Shown here piece by piece: positions 5,777 to 8,375 of a stretch of 8,375 nt of DNA; the stretch's first letter is position 1, and each line of letters begins with the position of its first letter. The position numbers and the translations under genes are program-made. This stretch comes from Hungateiclostridiaceae bacterium UBA3922. GTDB lineage: Bacteria > Bacillota > Clostridia > Acetivibrionales > DTU013. The stretch covers positions 11,165 to 19,539 of the forward strand of contig DGEQ01000016.1 in the NCBI GenBank assembly GCA_002386045.1, read 5' to 3'. The notes below the pieces were generated by a model that worked only from the letters and a program-made list of their open reading frames with translations, made no database searches and was not told the origin of the DNA.

Positions 5777-5805
5777 TTGCCGCCGATGCTATATATTAGT
5801 ATAAG
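5777..5805 (+). promoter_or_regulatory. Promoter for the MATE gene
   Basis: TTGCCG (5777-5782), a 17-bp spacer and TATAAG (5800-5805) form a good sigma-A-type promoter. Transcription should start near 5812, about 23 nt before ATG 5835. It overlaps the in-frame GTG at 5805, which argues against that start. The MATE gene can thus be expressed apart from the DUF402-PHP pair. Confidence 0.6.
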
Positions 5806-5834
5806 TGCACAACAAGGACACAGGCGGTGGATAT

Positions 5835-7208
5835 ATGCAGAAAGGTACACTGGAAAAAGATCTGACACAGGGCAATGTGGCAATACAGCTTATAAAATTC
5901 GCACTTCCGTTCATGCTTTCAAACCTGATCCAGACTCTCTACAATGTCGCGGACATGCTTATCGTCGGGAATTACTGCGGGCCGGAAGGGATCGCGGGAG
6001 TCAATATCGGCGGACAGGTCACGTTTATCATGACGAATATAGTGATCGGCCTCAGTGTCGGCGGCACAGTCGTGATCGCACAGTACCTCGGCTCCGGCGA
6101 CAGGAAGGGGATGCGTGAATCCATCGGGACGCTGCTCACTTTCCTGCTGGCTGCGGCAGTAGTACTGACGGGATCGATGCTGCTGCTGTCGGATACTATC
6201 CTCCATCTCATGCAGACTCCTCCGGAGGCATATAAGCAGGCCAGGGAATACCTGGACATAACCCTTACCGGAACGATATTCATTTTCGGATACAATGCTT
6301 TTTCGGCCATACTGAGAGGGTTGGGCGACAGCAAAAGGCCGTTGATTTTTGTCTCGATAGCCTGCGGTATAAATGTCGTCCTCGACTTTCTGTTTGTGGG
6401 CGGGCTGGGAATGGAGGCCGCGGGCGCGGCTATAGCCACGGTCATCTCGCAGGCCGTTAGCATGATAGCATGTATAATCTACCTGAAGCGCAGCGGGTTC
6501 GAATTCGATTTCAGGCCCAGATCCTTCAGGTTCTACCCGGAAAGATTCAGGATGCTCCTTAAAATAGGCATACCGATTTCCATACAGAATGTCATTACCA
6601 ACTTCTCGTTCCTGGTGCTGACGACCATTGCCAACGGGATGGGAGTGACTGCTTCGGCTGCGGTGGGCATCGTCGGCAAGTACAACGGGTTTGCCATACT
6701 GCCTGCGATCGCGGTGGGCTCTTCGGTTTCCGCCATGGTGGCGCAGAACATGGGAGCCGGACTGGTCGACCGCGCCAAAAAGACGTTCCGTACCGGATTT
6801 GCGCTTGCTTTTTCCGTCACGTTTGTCGTATTCGTGTTGACCCAGTTGTTCCCGGGACATATACTGGCGCTGTTCGGAGATGATCCGGAAATGATCGCGG
6901 CCGGCATCGAGTATATCAGGTCATTTTCCCTGGATTATATCATCGTGCCGGCAACGTTCTGCCTTAACGGCCTGATAACCGGCGCCGGCCATACTGTCGT
7001 TTCGTCAATAAGCGGGATAATGGCTTCCATTGGTTTTCGCATCCCGCTGGCCATACTCCTCGGAGTCGTGCTGGACAAGGGACTGATGGGGCTTGGGCTC
7101 GCTGCGCCGGCAGCCAGCCTGGGCGCAGGGTTCATACAGTTCATATACTATATAACGGGGAAGTGGAAGAAGAGCACGGTGGTGAAAAGGGATACGATCA
7201 TGGAATGA
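5835..7208 (+). CDS. MATE family efflux transporter
   Basis: MATE proteins export drugs and other organic cations in exchange for Na+ or H+. The 457-residue product has the normal length for twelve membrane helices. The N-terminus shows the family pattern LIKFALPFMLSNLIQTLYNVADMLIVGNYCG. The matching start of the second half is LLKIGIPISIQNVITNFSFLVLT, with VGSSVSAMVAQNMGAG after it. MQKGTLEKDLTQGN at the N-terminus is typical of the clostridial DinF/MepA-like branch. ATG 5835 has GGCGGTGG just upstream; the GTG at 5805 is inside the promoter. The substrate cannot be inferred. The gene is followed by a 305-nt repeat- and hairpin-rich gap. No classic terminator with a T-run is seen directly after it. 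Confidence 0.95.
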   Translation: MQKGTLEKDLTQGNVAIQLIKFALPFMLSNLIQTLYNVADMLIVGNYCGPEGIAGVNIGGQVTFIMTNIVIGLSVGGTVVIAQYLGSGDRKGMRESIGTLLTFLLAAAVVLTGSMLLLSDTILHLMQTPPEAYKQAREYLDITLTGTIFIFGYNAFSAILRGLGDSKRPLIFVSIACGINVVLDFLFVGGLGMEAAGAAIATVISQAVSMIACIIYLKRSGFEFDFRPRSFRFYPERFRMLLKIGIPISIQNVITNFSFLVLTTIANGMGVTASAAVGIVGKYNGFAILPAIAVGSSVSAMVAQNMGAGLVDRAKKTFRTGFALAFSVTFVVFVLTQLFPGHILALFGDDPEMIAAGIEYIRSFSLDYIIVPATFCLNGLITGAGHTVVSSISGIMASIGFRIPLAILLGVVLDKGLMGLGLAAPAASLGAGFIQFIYYITGKWKKSTVVKRDTIME

Positions 7209-7225
7209 CCTGCTGCCGTGTTGCC

Positions 7226-7306
7226 TGATAGTCTGATGCCGTACCGCCGGATAGGCGGATGTGGATCACTGGATAATAGGATGCCGTACTGTCGGATAGC
7301 CGGATG
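7226..7306. repeat. Two direct repeats with a 45-nt period
   Basis: The 27-nt segments 7235-7261 and 7280-7306 match at 24 positions (both begin GATGCCGTAC and share CGGATAG and CGGATG). The similarity extends weakly upstream to 7226 and 7271. Within the first, CCGCC and GGCGG pair around GGATA; two of the three differences in the second copy weaken this stem to one wobble and one mismatch. The unit is GC-rich and made of (C)CGGATA/GGATG words. The type of element is unknown. Confidence 0.65.
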
Positions 7307-7326
7307 CAGCCAGACGCCGGACTGTA

Positions 7327-7390
7327 TTCCGGCCGCTGCTGCGGCGACAGGCCGGAACCCTGGTATTTCCGGCGCCGCATTGCCTGCGCC
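7327..7390. other. Stacked GC-rich hairpins after the MATE gene
   Basis: TTCCGGCC (7327-7334) is perfectly complementary to GGCCGGAA (7350-7357). Alternatively GCCGC (7332-7336) and GCGGC (7341-7345) form a tight inner hairpin. GGCGC (7371-7375) and GCGCC (7386-7390) make a second stem. No T-run follows. They lie between MATE and the smpB promoter and may mark the 3' end of the MATE transcript. Confidence 0.45.
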
Positions 7391-7392
7391 GC

Positions 7393-7422
7393 TTGACATT
7401 GGGACTGTCCAGCAGTTATAAT
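7393..7422 (+). promoter_or_regulatory. Consensus promoter for smpB
   Basis: A perfect TTGACA (7393-7398) and a perfect TATAAT (7417-7422) are separated by 18 bp. This is the strongest promoter in the window. Transcription should begin near 7429, giving a leader of about 85 nt before smpB. Confidence 0.8.
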
Positions 7423-7456
7423 GATATTCGGACGGATGAAAAAGAAAAACACCAGG

Positions 7457-7482
7457 ACCCTTTTTCGCGAAGGGTTATTTTT
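7457..7482 (+). terminator. Terminator-like hairpin in the smpB leader
   Basis: ACCCTT (7457-7462) pairs with AAGGGT (7470-7475) around TTTCGCG, followed by TATTTTT (7476-7482). It lies about 30 nt after the expected transcript start and 31 nt before smpB. With no second promoter after it, all smpB transcription must pass it. It could be a leaky terminator or an attenuator. Confidence 0.45.
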
Positions 7483-7513
7483 ATCGGCGGGATTTTAACG
7501 GAAGGCTTGTGTT

Positions 7514-7978
7514 ATGGCAAACGAAGAGATAAAAGTCATAGCCCAGAACAAGAAAGCCAGGCATGATTACTTTATCGAGCAGACGATAGAAGCCGGCATC
7601 GTGCTTTCGGGAACTGAAGTGAAGTCGGTCAGGCAGGGCAAGGTGAACCTGAAGGACAGCTATGCCGTCATAAGGAATGGCGAGGTCATACTCAACGGCA
7701 TGCATATAAGTCCTTATGAGCAGGGGAACATATTCAACAAGGACCCGTTGCGTGACCGGAAGCTTCTGCTCCACAAGCGCGAGATCAACAGGCTCATCGG
7801 CCTGACGCAGCAGAAAGGGATGTCACTGGTCCCGCTGAAGGTTTACTTCAGGAGAGGTAAGGTGAAGGTGGAACTGGCGGTCGCCAGGGGCAAAAAGCTG
7901 TACGACAAGCGGGCCGACATCGCCGAGCGCGATGCAAGGCGCGAGATCGACCGCAGGATGAAAGAAACCGTGCGGTGA
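7514..7978 (+). CDS. smpB: SsrA-binding protein SmpB
   Basis: SmpB binds the tRNA-like end of tmRNA, mimics its missing anticodon arm and delivers it to stalled ribosomes for trans-translation. The 154-residue product is full length. Visible hallmarks are NKKARHDYFIEQTIEAGIVL (12-31), GTEVKSVRQGKVNLKDSYA (33-51), HISPYEQGN (64-72) and DPLRDRKLLLHKREI (77-91). The basic C-terminal tail (KKLYDKRADIAERDARREIDR) inserts into the mRNA channel in known structures. GGAAGG lies 8 nt before the ATG at 7514. The partner RNA gene ssrA starts 93 nt downstream on the same strand, a common arrangement in Firmicutes, though it has its own promoter candidate. Confidence 0.98.
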   Translation: MANEEIKVIAQNKKARHDYFIEQTIEAGIVLSGTEVKSVRQGKVNLKDSYAVIRNGEVILNGMHISPYEQGNIFNKDPLRDRKLLLHKREINRLIGLTQQKGMSLVPLKVYFRRGKVKVELAVARGKKLYDKRADIAERDARREIDRRMKETVR

Positions 7979-8020
7979 CCGGTTTGTGAACATTGACAGG
8001 GATGCGGGACATTTCATCCG

Positions 8021-8048
8021 TTCAGAACGGGATGGCCTGCGGTATAGT
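8021..8048 (+). promoter_or_regulatory. Candidate promoter for ssrA
   Basis: TTCAGA (8021-8026), a 16-bp spacer and TATAGT (8043-8048) form a moderate promoter. Transcription near 8055 would give a short leader that RNase P could remove to produce the mature 5' end at 8072. An inverted repeat, AAAGTG-GTG-CACTTT (8051-8065), fills that leader. A later TTTATA (8063-8068) is too close to the mature end to be the -10. Confidence 0.4.
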
Positions 8049-8071
8049 TAAAAGTGGTGCACTTTATACAT

Positions 8072-8375
8072 GGGGGCGTATTGGTTTCGACGGGATCGTT
8101 GAAGTCAGTGCAGCGGGTAGAGGATTCTCGTTGGCCTCTTTAAAAAACGAGAGACTAAAAATAAACGCAAACAACGACAATTACGCACTTGCTGCTGCCT
8201 AATCAAGGCAGCCCGTCAGCCCGGGGTTCCTGCGCCCCGGGGCACTGGCGTCATCAAGTCAGGCCTTAGGAATGGGAAGGTCAAATTCCGGGACTGGTTC
8301 AGTGGTAGCCTTGAGCTGAACCCGATCTAAAGGCTACCGATGGCGGAACTCCGACTGCAGAGGCCCGCCGGAGGG
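8072..8375 (+). ncRNA. ssrA: tmRNA (ssrA), 3' end cut by the window
   Basis: tmRNA acts as tRNA-Ala and as a short mRNA, freeing stalled ribosomes and tagging the nascent chain for proteolysis. The 5' end GGGGGCGTATTGGTTTCGACGGG is diagnostic of one-piece tmRNA. The resume codon is GCA at 8167, in the typical context AATAAAC-GCA. The tag frame 8167-8202 reads ANNDNYALAAA then TAA, so the full tag is (A)ANNDNYALAAA. The ALAA core is the usual ClpXP/ClpAP degron with one extra Ala at the end; I recall similar ALAAA tags in clostridia. Several GC-rich helices that fit the pseudoknot region follow (from about 8209). 304 nt are present. About 50 nt, including the T arm and the CCA acceptor end, lie beyond the window. 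Confidence 0.97.

Noticed and set aside
5919..6860. Minus-strand open frame of 313 codons opposite the MATE gene
   Set aside because: It is very rich in Arg, His and Gln, as expected from the complement of a hydrophobic membrane-protein gene.
7226..7306. CRISPR array or two-copy remnant
   Set aside because: Only two imperfect copies exist, separated by 18 nt of similar sequence, without cas genes.
7993..7998. TTGACA as the -35 of ssrA
   Set aside because: No -10-like hexamer occurs 16-18 bp downstream; the 8021-8048 pair fits better.
7993..8202. 69-codon plus-strand open frame across the ssrA 5' half
   Set aside because: It only shares the frame of the tmRNA tag; the RNA gene explains the sequence.

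Overview
The window reads as ordinary chromosome from a moderately GC-rich, Clostridia-like Firmicute. The evidence is AGGAGG-type ribosome sites with mixed ATG/GTG/TTG starts, sigma-A-type promoters, a lytic transglycosylase without a signal peptide, a DUF402 protein, and a one-piece tmRNA with a clostridial-looking tag (A)ANNDNYALAAA. I cannot name a genus. There is no sign of phage, plasmid or integrated-island genes.

Layout, left to right. Positions 1-309 hold no convincing gene but contain a dense cluster of GGGGACAGTTCTTCA-like repeats (127-250) just upstream of uppP (310-1095, undecaprenyl-diphosphatase). A 370-nt gap follows, with a hairpin, a promoter, an intrinsic terminator and a second promoter. 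Then comes tsaD (1479-2519, tRNA t6A synthesis). The convergent gap 2520-2863 is the most unusual part: about eight DnaA-box-like 9-mers, two of them exact TGTGGATAA, next to an 80% AT stretch. On the minus strand lie a lytic transglycosylase (2864-3595) and, upstream of it, a small protein with two Cys4 modules (3791-4138) behind a very good promoter. A divergent plus-strand operon starts at 4324: a DUF402 nucleotide phosphatase-like protein, a PHP-domain phosphoesterase and, after its own promoter, a MATE exporter (5835-7208). A repeat- and hairpin-rich gap (7209-7513) carries a consensus promoter for smpB (7514-7978). The tmRNA gene ssrA starts at 8072 and runs off the window.

Functionally this is housekeeping: the lipid carrier for wall synthesis (uppP), wall remodelling (transglycosylase), tRNA modification (tsaD), nucleotide turnover (DUF402 and PHP), efflux (MATE) and ribosome rescue, with both partners (smpB, ssrA) side by side. 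The coding part is conventional. The points worth following are in the gaps: the DnaA-box cluster, the repeat families, and the promoter-leader-terminator arrangements before tsaD and smpB.
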